Shown one piece after another: positions 11,323-22,578 of a stretch of DNA of 64,000 nt. Each line of letters opens with the position of its first letter. The stretch's first letter is position 1. The translations under genes were made by a program, and so were the position numbers. The DNA is from Rhyacichthys aspro. Taxonomy: Eukaryota; Chordata; Actinopteri; Gobiiformes; Rhyacichthyidae. The notes under the pieces are model-generated. The model was not told the DNA's origin. It searched no databases and was given only the letters and a program-made list of their open reading frames with translations. The stretch is from contig CM072162.1 in assembly GCA_036850595.1 (NCBI GenBank), positions 22,925,791-22,989,790 of the forward strand, written 5' to 3'.

Positions 11323-11792
11323 ATGGAGTCTGGCCTGGTCCGGTCTGGGATTACATGGTCTGGTTTAGTCCAGTCTGGCCTGGTCCTGTCTGGGATTACA
11401 TGGTCTGGTTTAGTCCAGTCTGGTCTGGTTTTGTCTGGGATTACATGGTCTGGTTTAGTCCAGTTTGGTCTGGTTTTGTCTGGGATTACATGGTCTGGTT
11501 TAGTCCAGTTTATCTGGTTTTGTTGGTTTGGTCTGGTTTAGTCCAGTCTGGTCTGGTTTTGTCTGGGATTACATGGTCTGGTTTAGTCCAGTTTGGTCTG
11601 GTTTTGTCTGGGATTACATGGTCTGGTTTAGTCCAGTCTGGCCTGGTCCTGTCTGGGATTACATGGTCTGGTTTAGTCCAGTCTGGTCTGGTTTTGTCTG
11701 GGATTACATGGTCTGGTTTAGTCCAGTCTGGTCTGGTCCTGTCTGGGATTACATGGTCTGGTTTAGTCCAGTCTGGTCTGGTTTAGTCCAGA
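11323..11792 (+). repeat. 45-bp minisatellite, array 1
   Basis: About ten copies of a 45-bp unit made of TGGTCTGGTTTAGTCCAG, TCTGGTCTGGTTTTG and TCTGGGATTACA. The period is 15 codons, so one frame reads the 15-residue repeat VWFSPVWSGFVWDYM; I treat that as a periodicity artefact. One unit near 11508-11530 is irregular. The same unit forms a second array at 57951-58224. Confidence 0.95.
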
Positions 11793-12049
11793 TCCTTCTC
11801 AAACTGTTGCTGTTTTGAGACAAACTCTGAGCAAATATTGATTTAATTTAGAATCATCTTCTGTTTTTGCATTTTGTAAAATACTAAAAATAAATGTACT
11901 TTATAGTTTATTTTTCTGGTTCCACACCTGCAGAAAACGTAACTGTCTTTAAATAGAACAACAACAGTTTTAAAGTCACTTCAGACTCAGTTTGAATGTC
12001 TCTAAACCTTTGTCTCTAAACCACAGCGATCTCCTCCATCTTTAATGAA
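11793..12049. other. AT-rich DNA, nothing seen
   Basis: No feature recognised. Confidence 0.5.
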
Positions 12050-12560
12050 ACATTCAGATTCCGGGGCTCGTTTCCAGTCCCCCTCCTCTCTCTTCCTCTT
12101 CCTCTCATCTCCCTCACTCTTCCTCCCTCCACTTCTCTCTAATTCTCTTTCTCATTTGCCTCCCTGTTTCTTCTGGGCCCGTGCGGGAACTGTCATCATA
12201 CGTTACGGCGTATCGACTCTCGGCCGCGCTCTCTCCCGGCGTCGCTTTCATGTCGCCCTGGCAGTCATACATTACGTCGGTGAGAGACAATACCTCCTCC
12301 AGATAATGCCATAAATGAGGGAATTTACATACATATGCTCTCGTATCCGCCGCACTCGAAGCCCGGGTGTGTGCGTGAAGAGACTCTCCACTGGGACCAT
12401 CATTAAACTGGATCTAGACTAATGACACGAAAAAACCCATTCACACTGAGAGAACTTCTGTGAGGCCCACACACACCGCAGCAGCAGCTTATTACGGCGC
12501 GGCTTTCATTAGACAGAAACTGGAATTAGAAACGGAAAAAGTGGGAAAAGCGCTGATCGA
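12050..12560. promoter_or_regulatory. Candidate conserved non-coding island
   Basis: A CT-rich tract (about 12077-12170) leads into a CpG-rich segment in which TCATACGTTACG (12196-12207) and TCATACATTACG (12265-12276) repeat as near-identical 12-mers. No protein-coding signal. Confidence 0.3.
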
Positions 12561-13152
12561 GTTATGAAGGACGGTAAACAAGAGGGAACGTGTGTGAGTT
12601 TAGAGAGAGAAACGTGAAAAGTGAAGCAGAGAAGTGAAGGAAAGAGCTGCTGGTAATGACAGGGAGTAGTTAAAGGAGGGACTTTAATGATTTTACTGCA
12701 AAACTGGGCTTGGATGAGGTCAAAACAGAAGAGGAAGAAGAAGAAGTGGCGATGTTCAAGGTCAAACTCAAGAACATTTGGAGCTGAAGTTGTTTTTTGT
12801 CTCACTTCTCGTTTACAGACGCAGATTTACACTAAACTATGGATTTACTTCCTTCTTTCTCCAGAGTTTGGTCCAAAGAACTCCACATGAACATCTCTTG
12901 GAGCACGCTTTCATCAGGTTTAGACTCAGAAGCTGCCAACTCAAATATTTCAAAAGTCTCTGGGCATTTAATCGAATGTACGTTTTTAAAATGTGAATGA
13001 GAGTGAATACAAGTAACTGATTAAAACAAATTGACAGAAATGGCGTAAAAAAAACGATCAGGAAGTTGTGACATGATTCTTTAGGAGAAAGAATTATAGA
13101 AATATGGAAAACACTGTAGTTTACGTATAGTTTAATGAAAAAACAACATTAA
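12561..13152. other. Unremarkable DNA, no gene
   Basis: Only short overlapping frames, with none supported by domain or codon pattern. Confidence 0.45.
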
Positions 13153-13216
13153 ATTCATTTATTTATCTTCTACTGTTTCTTGTGGGAATGGATCCTATCC
13201 CTGCAGCTTTAGGCTT
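13153..13216 (-). mobile_element. Tail of the tRNA-headed fish repeat
   Basis: On the minus strand: AAAGCTGCAGGGATAGGATC followed by an ACAGTAGAAGATAAATAAAT tail. This matches the GCTGCTGGGATAGGCTC...AGAAGATGAATGAAT tail at 33490 and 57060. A short 3' fragment only. Confidence 0.55.
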
Positions 13217-14021
13217 TAAGTGAACTACATCCTGGACAATTATCAATCAGAAAGGTATTATTTAATAGAGTAAAAGAAATGTAGAGCAGAAAAGAGTCTA
13301 AAATATCATTGTGGATATTAAGAGTTTAATCTGATAACGTTAAGAAAAAGCTTCTAGTTTTTGTTTGAGTTGTGTTGATGATTCTTGTTGTATTTGGTGA
13401 AAAAGACTGAAGTTTTGAAGTTGTTTCCAACATTCTCCATCTTTTCTCTGCAGCAGCCGTGTTCCTAAACTCCACCGAGTCCAACCCCGTCCGGACTCGT
13501 CTTTAAACAAACCCCTCTTTACATTACTGCACAGGTTTACAACACGAGCACAATTAGTCTCGGAGCTAATTCTCCCGTTCTGCCCGGTTACCGCTCGGCG
13601 CTGGTCGGGGACGAACAGTGGTTTCTGTTAAAACAAACATCTGTTCAGTGTTTTCTCCTGATGCCAGCCTCAGTTTGGGAAATGTTCAAAGTACAGCGCG
13701 GTGTAACCTTTGAGCGGGATTAACAGGAATGAAAAATACTACACAACAAAGACTGGGGAGTTCAAACAGCTGCAGATACTGTATTTGTTTTGTATTTGTC
13801 CAGTGGGAGAGTCTAATTGTGGCAGGAATGGTTTTAATCAGAAGTAAACGACAAATGGCTTTGTTTTTTTCATTTAAATGTGAAATAGAAAAGTGAAAAG
13901 TGTTGTGAGGGAAGCACTGGGTCTGACTGAAAAAAAGGTACTAAACAAGTGATGTGTATTGAAAAAAGGCCTTGGGAGAACTTTACATACGATTAAGATC
14001 AGGTTTATTAAAAAAAAAGCA
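13217..14021. other. Unremarkable DNA with a small GC-richer patch
   Basis: About 13440-13710 is GC-richer (GTTACCGCTCGGCGCTGG) and might be a further small island. No gene seen. Confidence 0.4.
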
Positions 14022-14403
14022 TTGTGTCGAAGCATCACCAACATTTATCCATGTTTCATTTGCTCCTGTTTCTCTATTTTTATCTTTTTTGAGCTGTTTC
14101 TCTGTAAAATAAGACGTATTTCCAACAGAATAACCCATTTCCTTGGTTTATTTCCTTGTTCCTTCGTTGTTGACATCAGTGTCGACCAATGGGAGCGCTC
14201 CTTTTTACCTGAAGTGAGCTGTGATTGGACAAAATCCTGCTGTGGACTGATCATTCTCATCTATTAAAATCCTTCATTATAAAGACTAGATCACGTCTTA
14301 AGGCCTCATTTTTTCAGATGATTCCTGTTACAATAAACTTTAGGAGATTACACTGAAAAACTAAATGAAACAGGAAAAATATCAGGTAATGGACTTTTAA
14401 GGT
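14022..14403 (+). mobile_element. MITE-like subfamily A, copy A2
   Basis: Left end truncated (starts near AGCATCACCAACATTTATCC); right end intact through ATCAGGTAATGGACTTTTAA, where TTAA is the element boundary. Contains the A-specific CTGCTGTGGACTGATC segment and the ACCAATGGGAGCGCTCC core. The minus strand has the 71-codon frame (14045-14260) shared by many A copies. Confidence 0.9.
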
Positions 14404-14619
14404 CAGATTTGAATCACCTTAGTCCCTTATTACTGTTTGTTGCAGGATCATTCTTCTTCCAAAAAGGTGCAGTGTCATTAAGTAGATCATAGTTAATAAT
14501 GTCCTGGACAATTATTGCAAACTTTCATCAAAATAAAACATAAACATTGTAGATATCTGGATTTTTCCATATTTTTCAGTGAAATGTCTCAGAATCAAAG
14601 CTGAGTGAGTGAAGCTCCA
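14404..14619. other. AT-rich DNA, nothing seen
   Basis: No feature recognised. Confidence 0.5.
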
Positions 14620-14990
14620 CACACTCCTCTTTTATTGTTTGCTCTTTAATTAATCGCGCCGGTTCATTCTAAACATGTCAGAGTAAATACATTTTTCATG
14701 TGCGTCGCTATCGGCCGCCGCTCCGTTATTAATGCTGCGGAGAATTCAGCCGCTGTTTGCAAATAATATCCTCAAATTGAATCATTGTTGCATGAATATA
14801 TGCAAAATATTCATTTCAGCCGGCGCGAGGGTTGAGTGCTTTTAAATTGGAGAGATCATTCATGGCTTCACCTTTTCAGGCGAGATAAAGTCGTGGGGAG
14901 TAACCGTACAATGTCAGCCACGGAAACAGGAGGAGGGGGCTGGAAAAGAGAAAGGAAAGAGAGGTGACAAGAAACGAGTCACTTACAAAC
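14620..14990. promoter_or_regulatory. Candidate conserved island with POU-like palindrome
   Basis: Repeat-free. It centres on a perfect inverted repeat at 14792-14814: ATGAATAT, spacer ATGCAAA, ATATTCAT. The spacer supplies an octamer-like ATGCAAA. Flanks contain TTAATTAATCG (14647-14657), AATTGAATCATTG and TTTTAAATTGG. POU and homeodomain binding is the obvious reading; it is inference from motif alone. Confidence 0.4.
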
Positions 14991-15084
14991 AGAAAAGAGA
15001 AAGAGAAATGAGAGATTAAGGAAAAACAACAAGAGAGGAGTGTGTTTGCTCTGATACGTTTAGGTAAAGGAGGAGTTTAGATAT

Positions 15085-15574
15085 AATCACAGTCTTTCTG
15101 ATCCATCTACTGTTTATTGTAAGGGATTGTAATAGATGAGAACCTCTATTCAGGAACAGAAAACCTTGGAGCGCTCCCATTGGTCGACACTTGTCACATG
15201 ACGTTCCAGGAAGTTTAATAGCTGCAGATAAAGTGTATTTTCAGCTGAATATGTCTTTTAACAGAGAAACAGCTGAAAAAAGAAAAGCATCAACAGAGAA
15301 AAGGGAGGCAACGTAAAACACAGATAAATACTGTCAATTCAATCACGTAATGTTTAACGAGGAGGAGATAATTGTCGTCCTGACGCTGAAGTCACAGCTA
15401 AGCTAACGCTAAACTCTAAACTTCAGTTTGGTCAAATGGATTAGTATTTTGGAGGAAAAACTGGTCTGGTTTTATTTTTTAATAAAAGAGAAGCAGGAGA
15501 GGTCCCTAGGCTGATTTTGGAGGAGAGTCTGAGACAGGGACAAAAAAAAAGAACATCAGGGACTGGAGATTTAA
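15085..15574 (+). mobile_element. MITE-like subfamily B, copy B1
   Basis: Starts CTTTCTGATCCATCTACTG and ends at TTAA (15571-15574) after ATCAGGGACTGGAGA. Compared with B2 and B6 it lacks about 20 bases (ACAATCACATGCTCCAAAAA) just before GGAGCGCTCC. It retains the GTCGACACTTGTCAC core and the AAGCTAACGCTAAAC arm. Confidence 0.88.
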
Positions 15575-16179
15575 AGGTAAGACTGATTTACTTACTAGAT
15601 TTATCTCACAAATTCTTCTGTCGTCTTCTTTCAACTTCTGTGTGGAGGTATATTAAATCCACAAAAGCACCACTTTATGAGTACATTTTGAAGCTCATAA
15701 TATAGTCACTATAATAGTTTCACTGAAAATGGACAGAGGCCTAACTTTAAGAGATTTCAGTCCCAGAGGCTGGTTTAACTGAACCAAAACTGGACCAAAG
15801 ATCTGTTTTGTGAAAGTAGAAGCTCACTTTGTTGGACTAAGACCCAGGTTGATCCCAGACAGACTTTTCCTTGTGTTTCAGCCTCTCATCAAGACTCTTC
15901 TGTACAAGACAACACCTACTGACTGATATTATATCATCTTTTGATCACATTATTCCATTTTTGTCTTTTTTGTGTCGTTTATTCAAAATACAAGTGAATT
16001 GTTTATTTAAAACCTGCAAAATATCAGCTTCACGAGACAAACCCAGAGAAACCTATTACCAATTAACATGTTAAGAGCCGACCCATTCTTCTTTTACCAT
16101 TTTAAAACTTCCCATGTTTTGTTGAAAAAGCATTAAATCTAATTCCTCACAAACGAAGGCCGTCACTTTATTTCATGCA
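15575..16179. other. Unremarkable DNA, no gene
   Basis: Short chance frames only. Confidence 0.45.
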
Positions 16180-16454
16180 ATAAAACCCTAGACGATGTTA
16201 TATTTTAAGGTAAGAGTAAAAGGAGGTGGGGTAAGGGTTGTCGGGGGGGTATCTCTGTCACATGACCCGGGTCGGAGCGCGGGATTGGCTGTCGCTAGGA
16301 GACAGAGGCAGGGAACGGACCAGTGGCAATGATGTATTAACTGGAGAAGGTGGCTGACAGTAATCTTTGTCACTAGATGCAGTGGCTGTCCAAGTGCTGT
16401 CATTTTATGCATCTCATGCAAAACAGATGTACGCGGATACTACCGGCTCAGCTC
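16180..16454. promoter_or_regulatory. Candidate conserved non-coding island
   Basis: Repeat-free, with an inverted CCAAT word (GGATTGGCTG, about 16283) and octamer-like ATTTTATGCAT and ATGCAAA near 16402-16422. The segment GATGTATTAACTGGAGAAGG to CATCTCATGCAAAACAG has a dense, non-repetitive texture typical of deeply conserved enhancers. Confidence 0.35.
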
Positions 16455-16497
16455 AGGGGGGCCGAGGGGGGCCGAGGGGGGCAGGGAGGCGCGGGGG
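16455..16497 (+). repeat. G-rich direct repeat with quadruplex potential
   Basis: Three runs of six G separated by CCGA, then GGG, GG and GGGGG runs. The 10-bp unit GGGGGGCCGA repeats about 2.5 times. Four G-runs with short loops satisfy the usual intramolecular G-quadruplex pattern on the plus strand. Confidence 0.7.
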
Positions 16498-17865
16498 ACC
16501 GGATAGAAGGGGCGGGTTAAAAAAATCATTATACAGCTCGGGGTTGGGAAGGCTGTCACAAAGCATTTCATTATTTTTCATCCCGATCCCGACCAAGAGT
16601 GGGTTGTGCATATTGTAATTTTTCCTTCTAAATAATTTGGGGGAAGTTTCTGGAGTTTTTTTTTTGGAGTCTGTGCTCATTACCCAGAGTTCAGGGCAGA
16701 GGTGCTCCATCACGACGCTGAAGGAAACGCTTACAGCACAAGAACACGCCCTGCCTCAGACTCACCAGCTCAAACTATTGTCCTCTCTCTGAGCTACCTT
16801 CTGCTTTATTTAAGAACCGTGTGTGGTGCTTTTAGATCCACTGTAGCATTAACAACAAATATTCATCTCTTGGTATTGAATATTAGGTTTTAAGTTGACA
16901 ATATTTGTAAAAAATGATGATTAGCAAAGTTTTTTTTTAACAGTTTTCCCACTAAACCAAACGGAGTGGGCTTTATGCATTGCTTTGTTCTATTATTGGT
17001 TGTATATTTTTAAATTGTGTTGGTCTTGAGGCAGTTTATTCTGTGAATGTCGGCACTGCCCATGAATTCTGCCATTTTTCCCACATTCTGAAAATCCAAC
17101 GTGAATCGACAGGGACCAGACTGATTATTTGTAAAAAAAAAAATAGAAAAAGAATGAAGCCAGCAATTAATTAACTGTGATTAACTCTAACTCCGCAGAA
17201 AAAGATGAATGAATGAAAAAAAACACTTTCCATCAGATTTTGGTATTTTAAATGTTTTAATTCAAATACAAACTGCATCCTTTAATTAAATGTGTGTTGT
17301 TCTTTTGTGTTTTAAACTCACTTTTCCCAGTTTTAGTCTCAAAACATCAGGACTTTGAGCCAGTTTGATGAAATATTTTGGCATCATTAATAGTTAAAGA
17401 CAGAAAGCTGTGTTGAAGAAGCTGTTTTATAAATGTTACTATCCATCCTGATTCTTTTTTCTCTTCTAAACCAACAATTAGTCTGGTCTCTCTCGATTTA
17501 GGTTTGGACTTTTGTTCTGAGATTAAACTGTTTTAAAGCCCGTCCCGTTCTAGAGCCTCACACAGACGACAGAACCCAACATCTGAGACTAATTCAGTGT
17601 TGTATACTCAGAAATAAATATTAAATATACGTAGAATAGTTAAAGTAAGTTAGAAAGAGCATGTTTTCTGATCTTGGCTTAAGAGAAAACGAAGTACACA
17701 AACCACGAAGGTTGTACTTTAAAGATTCTCAGTGTCTTTTATGTTGAAGCCAATCAACGCTGAAGATTTATGAAACTAGAAATGATCATTAATGCCACTC
17801 AACACAATATTCACAACAGTTTAAAAACAACAGTGGCTCTGTTTTACTGTATCTCACTCAGTAAA
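16498..17865. other. AT-rich DNA, no gene
   Basis: Overlapping short frames at 16367-16893 lack any recognisable domain. The right part is low-complexity AT. Nothing else seen. Confidence 0.45.
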
Positions 17866-17940
17866 ATAAAATAAAATAAATAAAAAATAAAATTAAATTA
17901 AATTAAATTAAATTAAATTAAATTAAATTAAATTAAATCA
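17866..17940. repeat. AAAAT/AAATT microsatellite
   Basis: AAAAT-type repeats pass into about ten copies of the pentamer AAATT. Confidence 0.95.
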
Positions 17941-18430
17941 AATCCCACATAAAAGCCAGACTAAGTAAATACGTTTTGAGTTCATATTTAAAAATGTTGA
18001 TGCTTTGGTCTCTTTTCCAGCGTCTCTGTGAATAATAACAAATAATTATAATAAAACCAGAGTCACCAAAGGTTTAGTTCTAGTTTGTGGAACAGCAGCA
18101 GTGAGGGTCTGAGGGTCTAAGGGTCTGAGGGGATGTCCTGGTTTGTAAATTAAAAGCATGTCTCTCAGATCAGTCTGAAGTCCATGGAGTGCTTTATAAA
18201 CTAATAAAAGAATATAAAATGAACCTTAAACCAACAGGAGCCAGTGTAGAGACGTTAAACTGGAGTCATGGTCTCTCCTCCAGGTCTAGGACGAGTTGAA
18301 GCCGGTGGACAGTGTTTTTAGGAAGATCAGAGAGAAGAGCGTTACAATAATCCAGTCTGTGGGTTTAAAGAGAGAAAAGGCTCCTCAAAGAGAAATAAAG
18401 TTAAAGATGGATCTAGTTTGAGCTCCGAGT
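17941..18430. mobile_element. Fragment of an old dispersed fish repeat
   Basis: Words such as AACCAACAGGAGCCAGTGTA, GGAAGATCAGAGAGAAGAGC and GCGTTACAATAATCCAGTCT appear in this order in a repeat widely seen in teleost genomic sequence. I recognise the pattern from memory but cannot assign its class. No open frame survives. Confidence 0.5.
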
Positions 18431-18493
18431 TTATCCTCTACTCTTACTTCTTTATGTCTTTACTCTTTCTCCAGTTTATCTTCGTTTCTGCTT

Positions 18494-18580
18494 TGGTCCT
18501 GATCCTGATCCTGATCCCGGTCCTGGTCCTGATCCCGGTCCCAGTCCTGATCCCGGTCCTGATCCCGGTCCTGGTCCGGT
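18494..18580 (+). repeat. Short GATCCTG/GATCCCGGTCCT tandem repeat
   Basis: About 14 hexamer steps alternating CCTGAT, CCCGGT and CCTGGT. Confidence 0.9.
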
Positions 18581-19440
18581 CTCGTTGGAGCAGCGTCACC
18601 TCAGTCTCGATGTCAGTCTGAGTGTTGTTGACTGTGTGGACAGAGGGTGGGTTTTATTGCAGGTGAATAAAAAGATACGGTCCTTCTGCTGCCGTCCAGT
18701 CTCTGAGCAGCGTCGTTAACGACTGATGTGCTTCTCTGCAGCAAATATTCAGCCATTAAGACTCTGCGACACTGGGCCTTTTAAAAACACAGAGTAAAGA
18801 GGGAGTATTTACTATAGACCAAAGATATAAAGAGATAAAGTTTCCAAAGCAGATGTTATAACTTCATTGTTGACACGTAAAGCCAATGTTTTATTGTTTT
18901 AACTCAGTTGTAAACATTTGGATTTTGTAAAAAAAATTCTATTAGCAAGTCTGTTTCTTAATTGTTTCATGTCATTTTCACACATTTGTCAAATTAAAAT
19001 GCAAAATTGTAATGCACATGAAGCCAATGTGTGAAAAATCTGAAAAAAATGAGTGGCTCTTGACTTAAATTAACTACAGTTCATAAAGATTACAATAAAT
19101 CACAGTGATTTTGACGTCTATATAAACAATAATGTCTATAAATTGGTATAAGATGGTACCTTTTAACTTTGACAAAGACCAAATGTGAAAATGACTCAGG
19201 TAATAGTAATAATAAAGACACAGCTTCTACTGAACACCGTCAGGTCCTGGTTCTGCAGAGTTTATTTGAGAAATGACTGCAGCGTAGCTCACCTTTAGCC
19301 TGTCCTCTCTGTGTTTCTGCTGAACAGGCCCAAAACTAAACTCTTGAGTAGAGTTCAGCTGCAGAGTCGAGTGAGAAAAACTCTGAGGAAGGCAGTAAAA
19401 AGTGTGAGCTGCAAAGCCTTGGAGGAGACGCAGGAAAGGG
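18581..19440. other. Unremarkable DNA, no gene
   Basis: Nothing recognised apart from short A/T runs. Confidence 0.45.
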
Positions 19441-19925
19441 TCAAATAAAGCGGTGTGGAGCGAGGAAAAGACGTGTAAGTGGGCTCTGTGGAGGCCCCCG
19501 GTCGCTGTCTGTGATTTCCATTCATTGTTAAGATGGATGAGATCCCAGCCGGACCGAAAGCAGACCGCCGCATTTCTGCTTCTCCTTCTTCTATTCCTTT
19601 TTTTTTTTTTTTGGAATAAGGGGGGAATTATTCAAAACAGAGCTTATTTTTGGTGGCCATTATGCATGCACACCTGATCAGCGTGTCAGCCCGGCCTCCC
19701 CGCGTCGCATGATGGAACGGCCCAATTTACCTCTTTCACCTGCCTCGCACGAAGCCACGGAACGAAGGAAGGAACGAAGGGACGAGCGGGGAAGAGGAGC
19801 ACAAAACGCACACACGCAGCCTGTTTACTGTGGAGCGAATGTGGAAGTGGAGGATGGAGTCTGGAGCGCTGTCGAGAAGCTCCCACACAGGCTCCAAGTG
19901 TGTCAGCCGACTCCAAACTGAATTC
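19441..19925. promoter_or_regulatory. Candidate non-coding island
   Basis: GC- and CpG-richer than the surroundings, interrupted by a T run at 19597-19612. A CGAAGGAAGGAACGAAGGG purine stretch lies near 19763. Chance-length frames overlap on both strands, which is expected for CpG-rich DNA low in stop codons. Confidence 0.25.
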
Positions 19926-20395
19926 ATTAGGACTCTCTCTGCTCCGAGTCTGGGTCTGAGCTGAGTTTTACTCCAAAAACCGACGTTTATCTGAAGTAGG
20001 AGCAGAACAAAACACCGAAACAGAGTCACACTGTTTAGACTTTTTGTTTAGAGTAATTAAAAGTAAATTGTCAGGAATGTATGTAAGGAAGCCTTGAAGT
20101 TAGGCTTTAAAGTATTTTTTCATTAACATTGAAGAAATACAGAAAAACAGCAACTTAAGATCAACTAACAGGTCTCACAAAATGAAAAATGCTCAATTTG
20201 GCTTCAATCTGTGCACAATGTTGTATTGATTTAGGGATGGTTCAAATATAACATAATACATACACATACTGCACACATTTATGAACATAAATACCTCCAA
20301 GAACAGCTCTTTTTGTTGCAGAAATGTAATGACAAAAAGCCACTAGATATTTTAGTGAAATCCTGCTCCAGGTCCTTAAAGCTTCTGTAAACACT
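19926..20395. other. Unremarkable DNA, no gene
   Basis: Nothing recognised. Confidence 0.45.
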
Positions 20396-20645
20396 GTGTA
20401 TCTATATCTACTGTTTATTGTAAGGGATTGTAATAGATGAGAACCTCTATTCAGGAACAGAAAACCTTGGACAATCACATGCTCCAAAAAGGAGCGCTCC
20501 CATTGGTCGACACTTGTCACATGACGTTCCAGGAAGTTTAATAGCTGCAGATAAAGTGTATTTTCAGCTGAATATGTCTTTTAACAGAGAAACAGCTGAA
20601 AAAAGAAAAGCATCAACAGAGAAAAGGGAGGCAACGTAAAACTAA
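20396..20645 (+). mobile_element. MITE-like subfamily B, copy B2 (truncated)
   Basis: Starts at ATCTACTGTTTATTGTAAGG and keeps the complete central core, ACAATCACATGCTCCAAAAA followed by GGAGCGCTCCCATTGG. It stops abruptly after GGCAACGTAAAAC, so the right half is missing. Confidence 0.88.
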
Positions 20646-22183
20646 ACTTTAAACTCTTCTGTGAGTTTGTTTTTATCCAAGACTCTTTCAAGAGTGTTAT
20701 ACTTTGATAATCTCAGTAAACTGCAAAAAACTTGGACCTTTAAGGAGTTTGCTTTGTTCCCAAACTTACTCACATTTTGAAGGTCCCTCACAAAAGATCA
20801 TCAAATAAAACACTCAAAATTTAGATTCATAATAGAACAAAATAAAGCCTTGGATTTGTGTGACACCACAAACACACACACTGTGTTCTGACGCCACAGT
20901 TTTAAGAAACAACACAAAAGAAAAATGTGGAGGGTCTTGATGATTGTCAGACTGAATATAACATTTAGACGTGTCCTTTAGCAAAATGTATTTAAAAAAA
21001 TGTTAGAAAAACAAAAGTAAAATGTAAAAAGTTTGCTCAAAGTTTGTCTAGAAGTCATTTCTTTCGTCGAGGTTGAAAATAACAGATGAATGTCAGCCGT
21101 TCTGGTGTTATTCAGAGTTGAGTGATTAATACAATAATAAATGTCAGCGCTAAAACGTTCTTAAAGCGACGGCGTCAGATTGAAATTGCAGCTTGAGACG
21201 TGTCACATGACAAACCTGACACCGACAGGAAAATGGATTGAAGTTTTTATTTAAATAAAGATGTTCATAATGAGCAGGTAAATAAAAGAACAGAGTTTGA
21301 GGGAAAAGACTGAAAGATGGATTTGATTTTAACAACAGCATTAAATTATAATAAAATACAACTGAACCATTCATAAAATAAGACGTGTCTCTAAGATATT
21401 CACTCATATTGTTTCTTAGACTGATGTTTGGTGAGAGGCTCGTTCAGATAAAGGCCTAAAAAAGCATCAAAGCCACAGTCAAAGTTTTTAAAATGGCTCA
21501 CTCCTGTCTTCCTGTTACGTAGTGATGTAAATATGTAACACACTTGGCCAATAAGACAGACTTCTCAAACAAGTCTGTGCTTTTTGATTATTGTAACTTG
21601 ATGAACAACAAACAGTGAATGTAGTGAATGTGAAAAAACAGCCTAATATTCCCTTTTTCTTCCATTTTTTTAATAGGAATAACAAATTTGATCATTTTTT
21701 ATCATGTTTTAATTTGGAATAGAATGTCTCCCAAATGTCGTTTGTATGAAAATAAAAGATATTATTCTGAGGATTTTGAGCTCTACCTTCTTTAAATATA
21801 ATAAACTTTGTAATATAGGGTTTTATTTCAAAACTAAATGGGATACTGTGTAATCTCTCGTGATGCTGTCGACTAAATCCTGACTTTTCTCCCGTGTTTT
21901 GTCTGTGTTTTTTCACAGGTGAGGTTCTGACTCAGTCCTAAAGTGTGAACCCTCAGGAAAAGGCCGGATCGAGTGTTAAAGTCTGGTAATTGGTGGCGTC
22001 GCGAGGTGTAAACAGGGTGAAGCTGCTGGTGTTAGAGCCGAAGAAGAGGAGGAGGAGGAAGAGCGGTGACAGGCTGCGAGAACCCGTCCACATTAAACCG
22101 TAACAAACACAAATCGACAGAAAAACGAGGCGTGTTTGAACCTGATAACTCCAGAATGAACTGTTACTGACGCCTGGACTGGA
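20646..22183. other. AT-rich DNA, no gene
   Basis: Short frames at 21150-21407 and 21692-21916 have no recognised domain. GAAGAGGAGGAGGAGGAAG (about 22041) is a small purine run. Confidence 0.45.
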
Positions 22184-22578
22184 CGGACTTTAACTGGACT
22201 TTAACTGGACTTTAACTGGACTTAAGCTGGGCTTTAACTGGACTTTAACTGGACTTTAACTGGACTTTAACTGGACTTTAACTGGGCTTTAACTGGACTT
22301 TAACTGGACTTAAGCTGGGCTTTAACTGGGCTTTAACTGGACTTTAACTGGGCTTTAACTGGACTTTAACTGGACTTTAACTGGACTTTAGCTGGACTTT
22401 AAATGGACTTTAACTGGGCTTTAACTGGGCTTTAACTGGACTTTAACTGGACTTTAACTGGACTTTAACTGGACTTTAGCTGGACTTTAACTGGACTTTA
22501 ACTGGACTTTGACTGGACTTTGACTGGACTTTAACTGGGCTTTAACTGGACTTTAACTGGACTTTAACTGGACTTTAG
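22184..22578 (+). repeat. 11-bp minisatellite
   Basis: About 35 copies of ACTTTAACTGG, with GCTTTAACTGG, ACTTAAGCTGG and ACTTTGACTGG variants. Confidence 0.95.

Noticed and set aside
11323..11818. 96-143-codon frames with a 15-residue tryptophan-rich repeat
   Set aside because: Artefact of the 45-bp period; two frames of the same array are equally open.
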